Shown: positions 39,501 to 51,920, counted from the stretch's first letter. The stretch is DNA of 64,000 bases from Cranoglanis bouderius (GCA_023630585.1 CM042544.1:12139756-12203755), one strand, 5' to 3'. The notes: generated by a model not told the origin, from the sequence alone. Numbers and translations are program-made.

Positions 39501-41296
39501 GGAGTCCAGTCATAGGCGGATAACCCCGCTCACAGCTCTAGCAAGCCTCAGGAAATTACTGTTACTCCTGGGCCCAAACATTATTAACAGAAGATTGTGT
39601 TGTTCATGGCAGTCATGTCTGCCATACTTGGTGGTGACAAGGTGGCGAGTATTTTCAGTGAAGTCTCTTTAGGGGCGATTGCATATATGTTAAAAAATGT
39701 CTGTGGCACTATAGAGAAGCCAAAGGGATCAAAGGGTCAAATTCCCCAGGCTCAAAGGTCTGTGAGACAGTAACTTTGAACCTATACACTTTGTGTATTT
39801 TATTCCAACTGGTCATAAGCTTCTTCGGTGTGTTATAGCCCCATACATGCAAGGCAAACGTTTTGTGAATCCCTCACTATGATTAGAGAACTGCAGGTGG
39901 CTTGGAATGGCAAATCTCTAGCTGTGACAGACAGACAGATAGCCTTGTTGCAGAAATGCTATGAACAATGCCTGAACGTACAAGATACTTCAGCAAGTGT
40001 AGGTGGCTAGCACATGCACAAGAAGGTATCTGGGTGATTCTCACTGCCCCTGGTGGTTACAAGGCATGAAATAAAACTCAAATGAAGATATGATACCAAT
40101 ACAAAAGTTTTTTTTTTTTTAAAGGAAACCACTGAAAGTTCTATAAACAAATTACCAAAATTTGTTTTGGGTTTGTTTGTTTGTTCTTTTTTTGTACAAC
40201 TGAAATTAGTTAGTTTATTCAGTTTACATTTTATCTGTTAGTCTGGACTGGCATGCATATTTGTGTTTATGTTTGGTTGTATGCTTTGCTGTGCTGTTTA
40301 TTAATAGGCATTAATTCCCTTACATTGAATTACTTACATTGAGCTGCTAGCACAACATTAACACTGGTAGTGAACAACTACTAAAGGTTTGCTATGAGGT
40401 GCAATGTGGGAATGTGGTCCACTGGCAGCTGAGTAAGTAGTACAACCTTAACAACTACTAATATTTGGTTGTTCATTCACACAAGGTCATGTAGTGTATA
40501 TTGTTATAGTTTAGTCTGTGTTGCAGGTTTGTTTTCTACCATTAAACAGTGATATCCAGAAACAGGGTTTTACATAAATCACTTTTTTGTCAAATATGGG
40601 ACCCGGTCTAAAAGCTTGGCAATTGGGCCAATCTGTAAGTGGCTTGTTACAGATGTCAGTGTTAAATCCAGTGAAGGTTCACATAGGTTGGGACCAAATA
40701 AAGTTAAAATTTTCTCATATTCTACAGATGTGTCTATGTGTCAACTCCAGCTGGGAACAGATATCTACTGAGGGTTTATTTAATCCTGTTAATTACATGA
40801 GAAGGGCAAATACTGTATATGTTGTGTGATCACTCATTTTTTGTTAATTACACTTTGACCAGTCAAACAGCAGAGGGCTTCACCCTTAAAACATATAGAT
40901 GCCTTGGTTTATGCAATCAACAAATACTCATTGTAGCTGACAGATTAGGTCGTCATAACAGGTTTGAACTAGCAAAGGTGAATTGCAGTAGTAGATGCCT
41001 GTAACTTTTGTCCTTCAGATCTAGATTGATGTGTCAGCGTGGTTATTATAATTTGTATGCTGAGAGTTTGATTTCCTACATATTAAGGTTTGAGATTTAT
41101 TTGGTTGGCTATGATTCAGCACTTAATTGGGACAGATGTGGGTACTTTCTGCTTTGTTTCATTTTGCATTATTCACTGTTTTCACACCAGCTTAGCAAAT
41201 CAGGTCAAAGGGCTCTCAGCTGTTTTGTGTCAGTAAGAACAGACATCTCAATCTTAGAAGTCATCTTCCAGGCAGCATTACTTACATTAGCTCAGA

Positions 41297-41604
41297 ATGA
41301 CTTTCCAGAAGGCACAGAGATCTCAGAGATATCTGGGACATTCTTATGGCGCACTCATTTATAATGATAATCTAGGCGTCACACAAAAACCCAGCCATAA
41401 GTTCAACTACTTTGAAGTTCTTCATACTAGTATAACATATGTAGCCACAAAAAATAACTCTACCAAGTCAATTCCACTAATGATTATTTACAGACCCCCA
41501 GGGCCATATTCTGAATTCCTTGGTGAATTTGCAGATTTTATCTCGAACCTGGTTGTTTCTTTAGACAAAGCATTAGTTGTTGGTGACTTGGTGTCATTTT
41601 GATA
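41297..41604 (+). pseudogene. LINE endonuclease fragment
   Basis: The frame encodes IYRPPGPYSEFLGEFADFIS followed by a VVGD motif, which corresponds to the YRPP...GDFN region of the apurinic-type endonuclease domain of non-LTR retrotransposons. It shifts frame just after GD and is cut by the MITE that follows. Confidence 0.7.
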
Positions 41605-41627
41605 ACCCGAAAGACCCTCTGAGAACA

Positions 41628-41988
41628 GCAGTACAATTTGTGCAGTTTTATAAGGAAATGAGCTGGTAAGTTTTATTGAGCATCTTGCAGATCCAGACAC
41701 AGTTCTTCTGGAGACTTTGACTTTCGCACTTGCTTCTTATTTTTGCAGCAAAACCCAGCAGCCTTCATTGTGTTTTTTGTCTGAAAAGTGTCTCTTACGT
41801 AATATGCTGCTTTCTTTAATGACATACAAACATTTTTTCTGTAACATTTAATTTTGTGCTAGAAAACTAATGTTTGGGAATCTAAAATGTTTTTTGTACT
41901 GACTTGATAATGTAGAAGTCATAAAATAAAAAATCTATAGCAAAGTTTGTACTAAAAATAGGGTGCCTAAAACTTTTGCACAGTACAG
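41628..41988 (-). mobile_element. MITE, CAGTACTGTGCAAAAG family, truncated
   Basis: The minus-orientation internal block starts at CAGTACAATTTGTGCAG, and the terminus AAAACTTTTGCACAGTAC ends at about 41988. One end is missing. It is inserted in the LINE fragment. Confidence 0.75.
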
Positions 41989-42754
41989 TATATATTATAT
42001 ATAAATAAATATAAATATAAAAGGGTATAAATGTAAAGATGCACACGTAATATCCTTTTGTCATCCACCACCATATGGAAAACCAAAGACGAAAGAGAGA
42101 GTATTTTACCCCTCTGTCCTTGAGTATGGCCAATTTTTCTCTCTTGGGCTCCTGTCCCAGGAGCATAGATTGATTTTTCAACAAGATATGAGCCCTAGAT
42201 ACATGAAAATGAACATAAAAATAGTTTTTATTTATATAAATACCCAATAAACCTAACCTACACCTGTGGTTTGAACTGTACAGGGGATTCCACATGCGCA
42301 ACTTAAGAGTATAAAGGAGTTTGAAATGTTCTGCATGCGTAGAAGATCTCTCTATAAGTCTCTCCAACCTTAGAGGAGAAACTTATAGAGAGGTAGAAAT
42401 TAGGTATGGTCAAGTATCAAATAAAATGTAAGCTTGAATTGATGATGTTAATGTTGTTTGTAACTGTTTAAAAATTTCAAGAGTTCCAAGGTATAAAAAT
42501 ATGGAGTTTGTCATCATCCAAACAGTAACCAGTTTTGATACCTAAAAAAATGGTACACTGACAATTTTAGCAAAGCTCTTTACAGTAAATTAAAATGTAC
42601 AATTGAACTAATGAAATTATCTGCAACACATACTTACATTTATGTTTTACACAATATAATTAAAGTCAATAAATAAATAAATAGTCACCAAAATTTGCTT
42701 TGGGGCTGTTTTTGCAGAAAAATTCTTACCAGGGGCGCATGCCCCCAGGACCCC

Positions 42755-43087
42755 CTAGAAATTTTTAAGCACTTTTGTAAAATTTTCCAGGGGGGGAGGT
42801 GCTGTGCCCCAGTACTGATGTAGAAACCAGAAACACCCCTGTGGTTGATGTAGCTGTCTGTCACAACATTGTCTGAGTGAACCAACATTTGACAGTGTCG
42901 CAGAACTTTTAAAAAAGTACTTGAAGGCCAGATGGACTGGCTTCAATTGTAGCTGATTGATGTATTCTGATCTTATTCCAGGGATCCACATGGTCTCTGT
43001 GGAACTAGAAAAGCTTTTGGGACTCCAGCAAGCTAAAGCCTGGGCTTCTATCATTGAGACGAGGACACATTTCAGTTTGTGGTGTTT
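42755..43087 (-). pseudogene. Retroelement RNase H-like fragment, duplicated copy
   Basis: This is the counterpart, in the second tandem unit, of the fragment at 39.2-39.5 kb, with the same motifs and a one-base frame change near 42905-42910. Confidence 0.6.
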
Positions 43088-45174
43088 GGAGTCCAGTCAT
43101 AGGCGGATAACCCTGCTCACAGCTCTAGCAAGCCTCAGGAAATTACTGTTACTGCTGGGCCCAAGCATTATTAACAGAAGATTGTGTTGCACATGGCAAT
43201 CATGTCTGCCATACTTGGTGGTGACAAGGTGGCGAGTATTTTCAGTGAAGTCTCTTTAGGGGAGATTGCATATATGTTAAAAAATGTCTGTGGCACTATA
43301 AAGAAGCCAAAGGGATCAAAGGGTCAAATTCCCCAGGCTCAAAGGTCTGTGAGACAGTAACTTTGAACCTATACACTTTGTGTATTTTATTCCAACTGGT
43401 CATAAGCTTCTTCGGTGTGTTATAGCCCCATACATGCAAGGCAAAAGTTTTGTGAATCCCTCACTATGATTAGAGAACTGCAGGTGGCTTGGAATGGCAA
43501 ATCTCTAGCTGTGACAGACAGACAGATAGCCTTGTTGCAGAAATGCTATGAACAATGCCTGAACGTACAAGATACTTCAGCAAGTGTAGGTGGCTAGCAC
43601 ATGCACAAGAAGGTATCTGGGTGATTCTCACTGCCCCTGGTGGTTACAAGGCATGAAATAAAACTCAAATGAAGATATGATACCAATACAAAAGTTTTTT
43701 TTTTTTAAAGGAAACCACTGAAAGTTCTATAAACAAATTACCAAAATTTGTTTTGGGTTTGTTTGTTTGTTCTTTTTTTGTACAACTGAAATTAGTTAGT
43801 TTATTCAGTTTACATTTTATCTGTTAGTCTGGACTGGCATGCATATTTGTGTTTATGTTTGGTTGTATGCTTTGCTGTGCTGTTTATTAATAGGCATTAA
43901 TTCCCTTACATTGAATTACTTACATTGAGCTGCTAGCACAACATTAACACTGGTAGTGAACAACTACTAAAGGTTTGCTATGAGGTGCAATGTGGGAATG
44001 TGGTCCACTGGCAGCTGAGTAAGTAGTACAACCTTAACAACTACTAATATTTGGTTGTTCATTCACACAAGGTCATGTAGTGTATATTGTTATAGTTTAG
44101 TCTGTGTTGCAGGTTTGTTTTCTACCATTAAACAGTGATATCCAGAAACAGGGTTTTACATAAATCACTTTTTTGTCAAATATGGGACCCGGTCTAAAAG
44201 CTTGGCAATTGGGCCAATCTGTAAGTGGCTTGTTACAGATGTCAGTGTTAAATCCAGTGAAGGTTCACATAGGTTGGGACCAAATAAAGTTAAAATTTTC
44301 TCATATTCTACAGATGTGTCTACGTGTCAACTCCAGCTGGGAACAGATATCTACTGAGGGTTTATTTAATCCTGTTAATTACATGAGAAGGGCAAATACT
44401 GTATATGTTGTGTGATCACTCATTTTTTGTTAATTACACTTTGACCAGTCAAACAGCAGAGGGCTTCACCCTTAAAACATATAGATGCCTTGGTTTATGC
44501 AATCAACAAATACTCATTGTAGCTGACAGATTAGGTCGTCATAACAGGTTTGAACTAGCAAATTTGAATTGCAGTAGTAGATGCCTGTAACTTTTGTCCT
44601 TCAGATCTAGATTGATGTGTCAGCGTGGTTATTATAATTTGTATGCTGAGAGTTTGATTTCCTACATATTAAGGTTTGAGATTTAGCATAAATGGAACAC
44701 AAGAACAAATTGTCTATAAAGCTGTATAGTTCTATAATCTTTTATTCGTAATTCTTGTGTTGTTTGTTTGTTTGTTTATTTGTTTGTTTTACAACAGTTG
44801 TATTTGTTTAGGATTTGGTACCATAAGGATCCCAACAGTATGTTTATTTGTGCAAATTCTTCTAAAAATCCAACTATGTGCAACAATAAAGTGTAAACCA
44901 AAACAGTGTATGTAGAAAAATGTGTAGGTGCCAGTATGAACTCTTGTAACCCCAGCTTCTGTTGTGTTGTGCTCTTATTTGGTTGGCTATGATTCAGCAC
45001 TTAGTTGAGACAGATGTGGGTAGTTTCTGCTTTGTTTCATTTTGAATGATTCACTGTTTTCTCACCAGCTTAGCAAATCAGGTCAAAGGGCTCTCAGCTG
45101 TTTTGTGTCAGCAAGAACAGACATCTCAATCTTAGAAGTCATCTTCCAGGCAGCATTACTTACATTAGCTCAGA

Positions 45175-45482
45175 ATGACCTTCCAGAAGGCACAGAGATC
45201 TCAGAGATATCTGGGACATTCTTATGGCGCACTCATTTATAATGATAATCTAGGCGTCACACAAAAACCTAGCCATAAATTCAACTACTTTGAAGTTCTT
45301 CATACTAGTATAACATATGTAGCCACAAAAAATAACTCTACCAAGTTGATTCCACTAATGACTATTTACAGACCCCCAGGGCCATATTCTGAATTCCTTG
45401 GTGAATTTGCAGATTTTATCTCGAACCTGGTTGTTTCTTTAGACAAAGCATTAGTTGTTGGCGACTTGGTGTCATTTTGATA
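45175..45482 (+). pseudogene. LINE endonuclease fragment, duplicated copy
   Basis: The counterpart of the 41.3-kb fragment in the second tandem unit, differing by a few substitutions and broken at the same place. Confidence 0.7.
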
Positions 45483-45505
45483 ACCCGAAAGACCCTCTGA
45501 GAACA

Positions 45506-45869
45506 GCAGTACAATTTGTGCAGTTTTATAAGGAAAGGAGCTGGTAAATTTTATTGAGCATCTTGCAGAACCAGACACAGTTCTTCTGGAGACTTTGACT
45601 TTCGCACTTGCTTCTTATTTTTGCAGCAAAACCCAGCAGCCTTCATTATGTTTTTTGTCTGAAAAGTGTCTCGTACGTAATATTCTGCTTTCTTTAATGA
45701 CATACAAACATTTTTTCTGTAACATTTAATTTTGTGCTAGAAAACTAATATTTGGGAATCTAAACTTTTTTTTTTGTTATGACTTGATAATGTAGAAGTC
45801 ATAAAATAAAAAATCTATAGCAAAGTTTGTACTAAAAATAGGGTGCCTAAAACTTTTGCACAGTACTGT
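45506..45869 (-). mobile_element. MITE, CAGTACTGTGCAAAAG family, duplicated copy
   Basis: Same insertion as at 41.6 kb, carried along by the tandem duplication. Its terminus reads CACAGTACTG here. Confidence 0.75.
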
Positions 45870-46362
45870 ATATATTATATATAAATAAATATAAATATAA
45901 AAGGGTATAAATGTAAAGATGCACACGTAATATCCTTTTGTCATCCACCACCATATGGAAAACCAAAGACGAAAGAGAGAGTATTTTACTCCTCTGTCCT
46001 TGAGCATGGCCAATTTTTCTCTCTTGGGCTCCTGTCCCAGGAGCATAGATTGATTTTTCAACAAGATATGAGCCCTAGATACATGAAAATGAACATAAAA
46101 ATAGTTTTTATTTATATAAATACCCAATAAACCTGACCTACACCTGTGGTTTGAACTGTACAGGGGATTCCACATGCGCAAGTTAAGAATGTAAAGGAGT
46201 TTGAAATGTTCTGCATGCGTAGAAGATCTCTCTATAAGTCTCTCCAACCTTAGAGGAGAAACTTATAGAGAGGTAGAAGGAGAAGGAGATTTTGTAAACC
46301 AGGGTTTTGCAGAAGCAATAGCACTACTTTTTAAAAGTTTATTTAAGAAACATTGTAAGTGA

Positions 46363-46818
46363 GAGGAATACCTGGTATATTTCATAACCTTGGTTTTTGA
46401 CAGGTCATCATCAATCATATGTTTGTTGACAGGTGTAGGTCAAAGGTAATCACGGTTGTTATGTGTATGTCAAAGGTTAATGATGAAAGTTTTCATCTGA
46501 AAATCTGTGTTTTTAATGTGTTTTGAAAGTCAGAAGTGAAAGAACATGTGTTTAAATGAGGCTTCCACATATACAAACACAAACACACACACACACACAA
46601 TTTTACACAGCCCTTCCCACACACAACACAACACACACACACTTAGACGTAACTCCCACTTACTTGAGTTTCCCACCAAAAATATGTGGAAAAGAATGTC
46701 AATCACACCCCACCGAAACAAAAAACATATGTTTAAATGACCCCCACATATACAAACATAAACACACAAACACACACACACACACACATATAGACACACC
46801 CATCTCTCCCACAACACA

Positions 46819-46872
<54 letters not shown>

Positions 46873-47002
46873 TGTTAAAAACATATAAATAAGGGAATGA
46901 GCCCCCCACATGTACAAAGACAAACACACACACACACATAGACACACATCCATCCCTCCCGCAACGCCCGCCCCACCCCACACACACACCCCACACCCCA
47001 CA

Positions 47003-47048
<46 letters not shown>

Positions 47049-47063
47049 TCGGGAGGGGGTGTG

Positions 47064-47112
<49 letters not shown>

Positions 47113-47316
47113 GAGGGGGTGTGGGGTGTGTGTGTGGGGGGGGAGTGGGTGTGGGGTGTGTGTGGGGAGAGGGGTGTGGGGTGGAGGGGTGGGTGGTGGT
47201 TGGGGGGGTGTTGCGGGAGAGATGGGTGTGTGTCTATGTGTGTGTGTTTGTGTTTGTACATGTGGGGGCCTCTTTCCCTTATTCATATGTTTTTAACATC
47301 TGTGTGTGTGTGTGTG

Positions 47317-47376
<60 letters not shown>

Positions 47377-47402
47377 TGTGTTGTGGGAGAGATGGGTGTG
47401 TG

Positions 47403-47465
<63 letters not shown>

Positions 47466-47888
47466 ATGTTTGTATATGTGGGGGTCATTTAAACATATGT
47501 TTTTTGTTTCGGTGGGGTGTGATTGACATTCTTTTCCACATATTTTTGGTGGGAAACTCAAGTAAGTGGGTGTTACGTCTAAGTGTGTGTGTGTGGGTGG
47601 GTGGGTGTTGTGTTGTGTGTGGGAAGGGCTGTGTAAAAGTGTGTGTGTGTGTGTTTGTGTTTGTATATGTGGAAGCCTCATTTAAACACATACGTTCACT
47701 TCCGACTTTCAAAACACATTAAAAACACAGATTTTCAAATGAAAATTTTCATCATTAACCTTTGACATACACATAACAACCGTGATTACCTTTGACCTAC
47801 ACCTTTCAACAAACATATGATTGATGATGACCTTTGACCTAGACCTGTCAAAAACCAAGGTTATGAAATATACCAGGTATTCCTCTCT
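46363..47888. repeat. 1.5-kb inverted repeat with purine/pyrimidine-alternating core
   Basis: The outer 240 bases of the left arm (from GAGAGGAATACCTGGTATAT) are repeated in inverse orientation at 47650-47888 with about 95% identity. Inner blocks also pair: the TTAAAAACATATAAATAAGG block at 46873 with CCTTATTCATATGTTTTTAA at 47277, and AGTTTCCCACCAAAAATATG near 46667 with its inverse near 47540. Between the blocks are many (CA)n runs on the left and (TG)n runs on the right, switching strand bias at about 47005. The many long frames here are artefacts of CA/TG repeats. It resembles a foldback element. No transposase is present. Confidence 0.88.
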
Positions 47889-48930
47889 CTATTGTACTAT
47901 CATTATTCAGCATGCTAGCACAGTATTTGAGCTCAAAAAAGCACATGTGTAATGAATTTGATTTATTTTTCCTCATACTCTTAAATTTGGCAATAATTCT
48001 GGAGTTGACTGTACTGATAATTCTTTGTCCATTTAAAGTTTTGTTCTTATCACTGATATTTTTTATTTGTTTATGCCTGCTCGCATGTTATTGTTGCATA
48101 CTACTGTAGGTTTGACAACTTTTATGTTCTTCTCTCAAGGCTATTGGTTTGAAGGCTATTTATTGATTTGTGGCCTTTGTGGCCTTTCTCTGATTGAGAC
48201 TGCACAGAAATATACAATAAAAACTAGGTTGCATCTCTTTAGCTCGGTCTTCAGCCCACTCCATGGCACTAGAGGTCACTAGTGGTCACTTTATCAAGCT
48301 CTCTGTTGGAATAAATCATCTTGCCAGCCTTTACAGGTTCTTATAACTTTTTTTAAGCATACACCAGCTGTTTAATAACACTTATGTTTGTTTGTTTTGC
48401 TTGTTTGTTTGTTTGTTTTTTTATGATTCACTCACTTTCTTCCACAAATGTTTTCAGTTTAATCTTTGAAATACTTGATTACCCCCCTTGATTTAAAAAA
48501 AAAAAAAAAAAAAATTGCGCTTGTATTGTTTTTATGCCGGTCTGTTTCTAACCATTTCTGGTGAAATTAACGATTCAAAGAATTTCAGTGCTCAAACCTG
48601 GCAACGGTCATGGATATTGGACGGAGTGTATAATTTCATCGAGTGGATATTACGTTATCATGCAAACAAAAGTACAGGTAGGTAGCCTATGTGTGTGGAC
48701 TAATGTGGTCACTATCGCATAATAAACCCCGACAGGGTGATTCAGGGTGTCTTGTCTCAAACTGAATTATTTTGCGATAATGACCGGCTGACATTGTTCA
48801 GCTTATTCAGCAGGATAGGGACAATTTAGGACTAATAGCAGTGTGACAAGTTGAAATAAGAAGGTGATGTGAAATAGGTGAGGCAATCGTCTAATCATAG
48901 TATATAAGGAGCTTCCAAAAAAGTCCTAGT
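47889..48930. other. Intergenic, nothing firm recognised
   Basis: AT-rich with TTTG-repeat and poly(A) stretches. No gene was recognised. The last 100 bases may belong to the 5' end of the Tc1-like element that follows. Confidence 0.4.
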
Positions 48931-50100
48931 CCTTCAAGAGCAAGGATGTGTCGAGGCTCGCCAATCTGCCAACAGATGCGTCAGCAAATAATCCAACACT
49001 TTGAGAACAACATTCCCCAAAGACAAATCGGTAGGATTTTGGGCATTTCACCTTCTACAGTGCACAATATAATTAAAAGATTCAAGGAATCCAGTCAAAG
49101 CTTGGTGCGTAAAGGACGTGATCTCCGATCCCTCAGACATCACTGTCTTAAAAACCGTCATGAGTCTGTAATGGATATCCTAAGATGGACTCGGGAATAC
49201 TTTGGTAAACCTTTGTCAGTCAACACCATTCTTTGCTGCATCCACAGATGCAAGTTAAGGCTTTACTATGCAAAACAGAAGCCATACATCAACACTGTCC
49301 AGAAGCGCCGCCGACTTCTCTGGGCTCGGTCTCATCTGAGATGGACAGTAGCACAGTGGAATCTTTTTTTGTGGTCCGATGAGTCAACATTTCATGTTTT
49401 CCTGGCCAAAGAGGAAAAGGATCATCCAACCTGTTATTAGCGTCAGGTCCAAAAGCCAGCATCTGTCATGGTATGGGGGTGTGTCAGTGCCCATGGCATG
49501 GGTAACTTGCACATCTGTGAGGGCACCATTAATGCTGAAAGATATGAACACATTTTAGAGCAACATATGCTGCCATCCAGAGCAGGACAACGCCAAACCA
49601 CATTCTGCCCGGATTACAAGCGCATGGTTGCATAAGCAGAGAGTACGGGTGCTAGCATGGCCTGCCTGCAGTCCTGACCTGTCTCCAATTGAGAATGTGT
49701 GGCGCATTATGAAGCGCAAAATAAGGCAACAAAGGCAGTTGCGCAGCTGAAGAAATTCTTAATGCATGAATGGGGGAAAATTCCGCTTGCTAAACTTAAC
49801 CAACTGGTGTCTTCAGTCCCAAACACTTAATAAGTGTTATTAAAAGAAAAGATCATGCAACACAGTGGTAAACAGTCGACTGTCCCAACTTTTTTGGAGT
49901 GTGTTGTAGTCATCAGATTTGAAATGAGTGCGTATTTTCAAAAATAAATTAATTTCACAAAGTAAAACGTCAAAATCAAATAATGTGTTAATAACGTGTT
50001 TTCAATATAGTACAGGGTGAATTGAATTTTCAAATGACTCTTTTTGTTTGTTTTTTTGCATTTTCCATACTGCCCCAACTTTTTCGGAATTGGGGTTGTA
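48931..50100 (+). mobile_element. Tc1-like element, 5' terminus not found
   Basis: The transposase starts at 48946 (MCRGSPICQQMRQQIIQHFE) and has helix-turn-helix (RILGISPSTVHNIIKRFKES) and first-Asp (LWSDESTFHVFL) motifs. A stop occurs at 49438-49440. Downstream sequence keeps SVMVWGCVSAHGMGNLH, then loses the second-Asp segment by deletion near 49580. A SPDLSPIENVW-like Glu region follows at about 49675. The right end reads CCAACTTTTTCGGAATTGGG near 50076-50095. It belongs to the same family as 19.1 and 58.5 kb and is inactive. Confidence 0.82.
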
Positions 50101-50941
50101 CATGGACATGAAATATTATGAGTTTAAATTATTTCATAATCTTACCTGTATATTATTGTAAAGCTTCCACGAAGAGAGTGGAGTCTATTAAAATGTACAA
50201 AACAATCAGCCTAGCAACAAGACGAACAACAATATTGCAGTAATCTTAATACTGTCCTGTGAGGTCCTTTTCACTACAGTTGTTAATTGAGATGCAAGAT
50301 GGCACCAGTTGTGTTTGTATGAAACAAGATAGAGCACTCACACATCATGTGTGCAATAGACATGAAAGTAGCATTTGAACTGTTACAGTGCTAAAACTTT
50401 CATTCTGTTTAACTCTCAACTCTTACTTTGTACTTAACGTAATCTGAAAGAAATTGTGAATGAAACTCTTTTTAGCTAATTTCCTCATACATCAGCATAG
50501 AACTGGACACGTTCTCAGGAAGCTGGGGGTAAAACCCTATTTAAGTAGTTCATATAGTTTTGATACCTTTTACATAATACTTATACTTTTGGTTGACCAA
50601 ATGAGGGTTTCATTCATTTGTCCAAGACATAATAATTAAAATTATTTAAGAGAAAAAATCTTTGGTGGTGGTATTAATATTGTATGTAAATGTCATGACT
50701 AATAAAGTAAATCACTTTGACAAAAACATAATATATGTTTCAAATTGTTCTTTATTTTATACAGGACATTATAAGACATTATGGGCATTTTACCAGATAT
50801 AACATAATATGTAGTTTCTGTGGGAAATAAATTCTTTTAATTAGCCTATTATAATGACCGTGAAAATATTGGAATTGTCTTGTGCATAGAAGGCATTTTT
50901 AATTTATTAGTCATTTGGAGTGGAAAGTTATTTTGTGTTAT
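50101..50941. other. 3' flank of apoA-IV copy 1
   Basis: AT-rich, without gene or element. A minus-strand AATAAA at 50751-50756 is the likely polyadenylation signal, giving a 3' UTR of about 190 bases. Confidence 0.5.
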
Positions 50942-51920
50942 TTAGTTGGTCTTGGTGAAGGACTCATAAAGAGAGGTGAGCTGGTCCTTCAGGTTCTGGG
51001 CATAGGGGTCCAGTTTCTCTCTCAGGTCCTCAGCATAGGGAGCCAGACCCTGCTGAACCAAAGTGGCTCTCTCAACAACCCTGGCCTGAAGATCCTCAGT
51101 CAGAGGGGCCACGGTCTTCTGGAATTCCTGCAGGTGCTGATTTACTTTCTGTCTGAGTTCATCAGTGTAGGGCTCCAGCTGGGACTGAAACTCCTTCACT
51201 TTCTCATCCAGACTTCCTCTGAGTTCTTCAGTCTTCTGCAGCACGGTAGTTTTCAGATCTTCAGAGTCAAAGGACTCCGCATAGGGAGCCACAGCTGCTC
51301 TCAGCTCCTCCACTCTCTGCTGAATTTGGGTCTTCAGATCATCAGCATAGGGCTCCAGTTTGTCCTTAACAGTGGTCAGGTCCTGCTCAAGACGCTCCTT
51401 CAGAACTTCAGCCTCCTTGGTGATTTTGGTCAGGATGTCCTGGGCCAGAGGGCTCACTTGTTTCTGGAGAGTGACAGCATACTCACTGGCCACATTAGCA
51501 CCTTCTGTAAGTCTAGTACTACGGAGTAAAATAAGGAGAAACATACATCAAAAGATGACTTGAGACACAATCAAGACAGTAAACACAATTCTGTTAACTT
51601 ACTTGACTTCCTGGCCCAGTTGAGACTCTCTAATTGTTTTCAGTGTGTCCTGAGCAGTGTGTGTTGCCTTGGCAACATACTCCCAGAAAGCATCAGTCAG
51701 TTGCTCTAGCTGTGGTTTGGGCTCATCAGCATAGAACAAGTTGGCTTGGCAACCTGGTCAAAGAACCAAACAATTTCAGTTGGTTTAAAGATTACTATAT
51801 ATTCTTGCATTTGTAGGATTATGTACTACCAATATGTATATAAATAGTAGGCAGTTTTAAATACAAAAATATCAAGATACCTGTGAACACAGCCAGAACC
51901 AGTACCGCAAACACCTTCAT
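50942..51920 (-). CDS. apoa4: Apolipoprotein A-IV, tandem copy 1
   Basis: Exons 51920-51881, 51753-51603 and 51518-50942 join in frame (phases 1 and 2) to 255 residues, typical of fish apoA-IV. Residues 1-17 (MKVFAVLVLAVFTGCQA) are the signal peptide. The rest is built from 22-residue amphipathic helical repeats punctuated by proline, such as LEPYADDLKTQIQQRVEELR, APYAESFDSEDLKTTV and DPYAQNLKDQL. The protein is secreted on chylomicrons and HDL and is mainly intestinal in vertebrates; that role comes from the family. Every exon is open. It shares promoter features with copy 2 at 56 kb, and over the last 170 residues only nine positions differ, so the two are recent tandem duplicates. Zebrafish also has several tandem apoA-IV genes. 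Confidence 0.93.

Larger units (their letters stand above)
38809..42393. repeat. Tandem duplication, unit 1 (3.6 kb)
   Basis: The unit recurs directly downstream at an offset of 3,585 bases with only scattered substitutions, so the duplication is recent. It carries a degraded retroelement RNase H region, a LINE endonuclease fragment, a MITE and, at its end, a hairpin. No host gene was recognised. It lacks 292 bases that unit 2 has after GGTTTGAGATTT (41098). Confidence 0.92.
42394..46275. repeat. Tandem duplication, unit 2 (3.9 kb)
   Basis: The second copy is identical over long runs to unit 1. It has 292 extra bases at 44685-44976, containing a TTTG-repeat stretch. These were more probably lost from unit 1 than gained here, but no outgroup is available. 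The unit ends with the same hairpin as unit 1. Confidence 0.92.

Noticed and set aside
41008..41364. 118-residue plus-strand frame
   Set aside because: It covers repeat-derived sequence upstream of the LINE fragment, and unit 2 breaks it by the 292-base difference.
41882..42367. 161-residue minus-strand frame, also present in the second tandem unit
   Set aside because: Its apparent conservation comes only from the recent tandem duplication. It crosses a MITE end and AT-rich sequence and matches no known family.
46530..47681. Several overlapping long frames on both strands
   Set aside because: They are made of Cys-Val or Thr-His repeats from (TG)n/(CA)n tracts. No protein family is recognisable and both strands are open for the same reason.
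50915..51529. 204-residue plus-strand frame opposite apoA-IV
   Set aside because: It is the antisense of the apoA-IV exon, open because of the repeated helical codon pattern.
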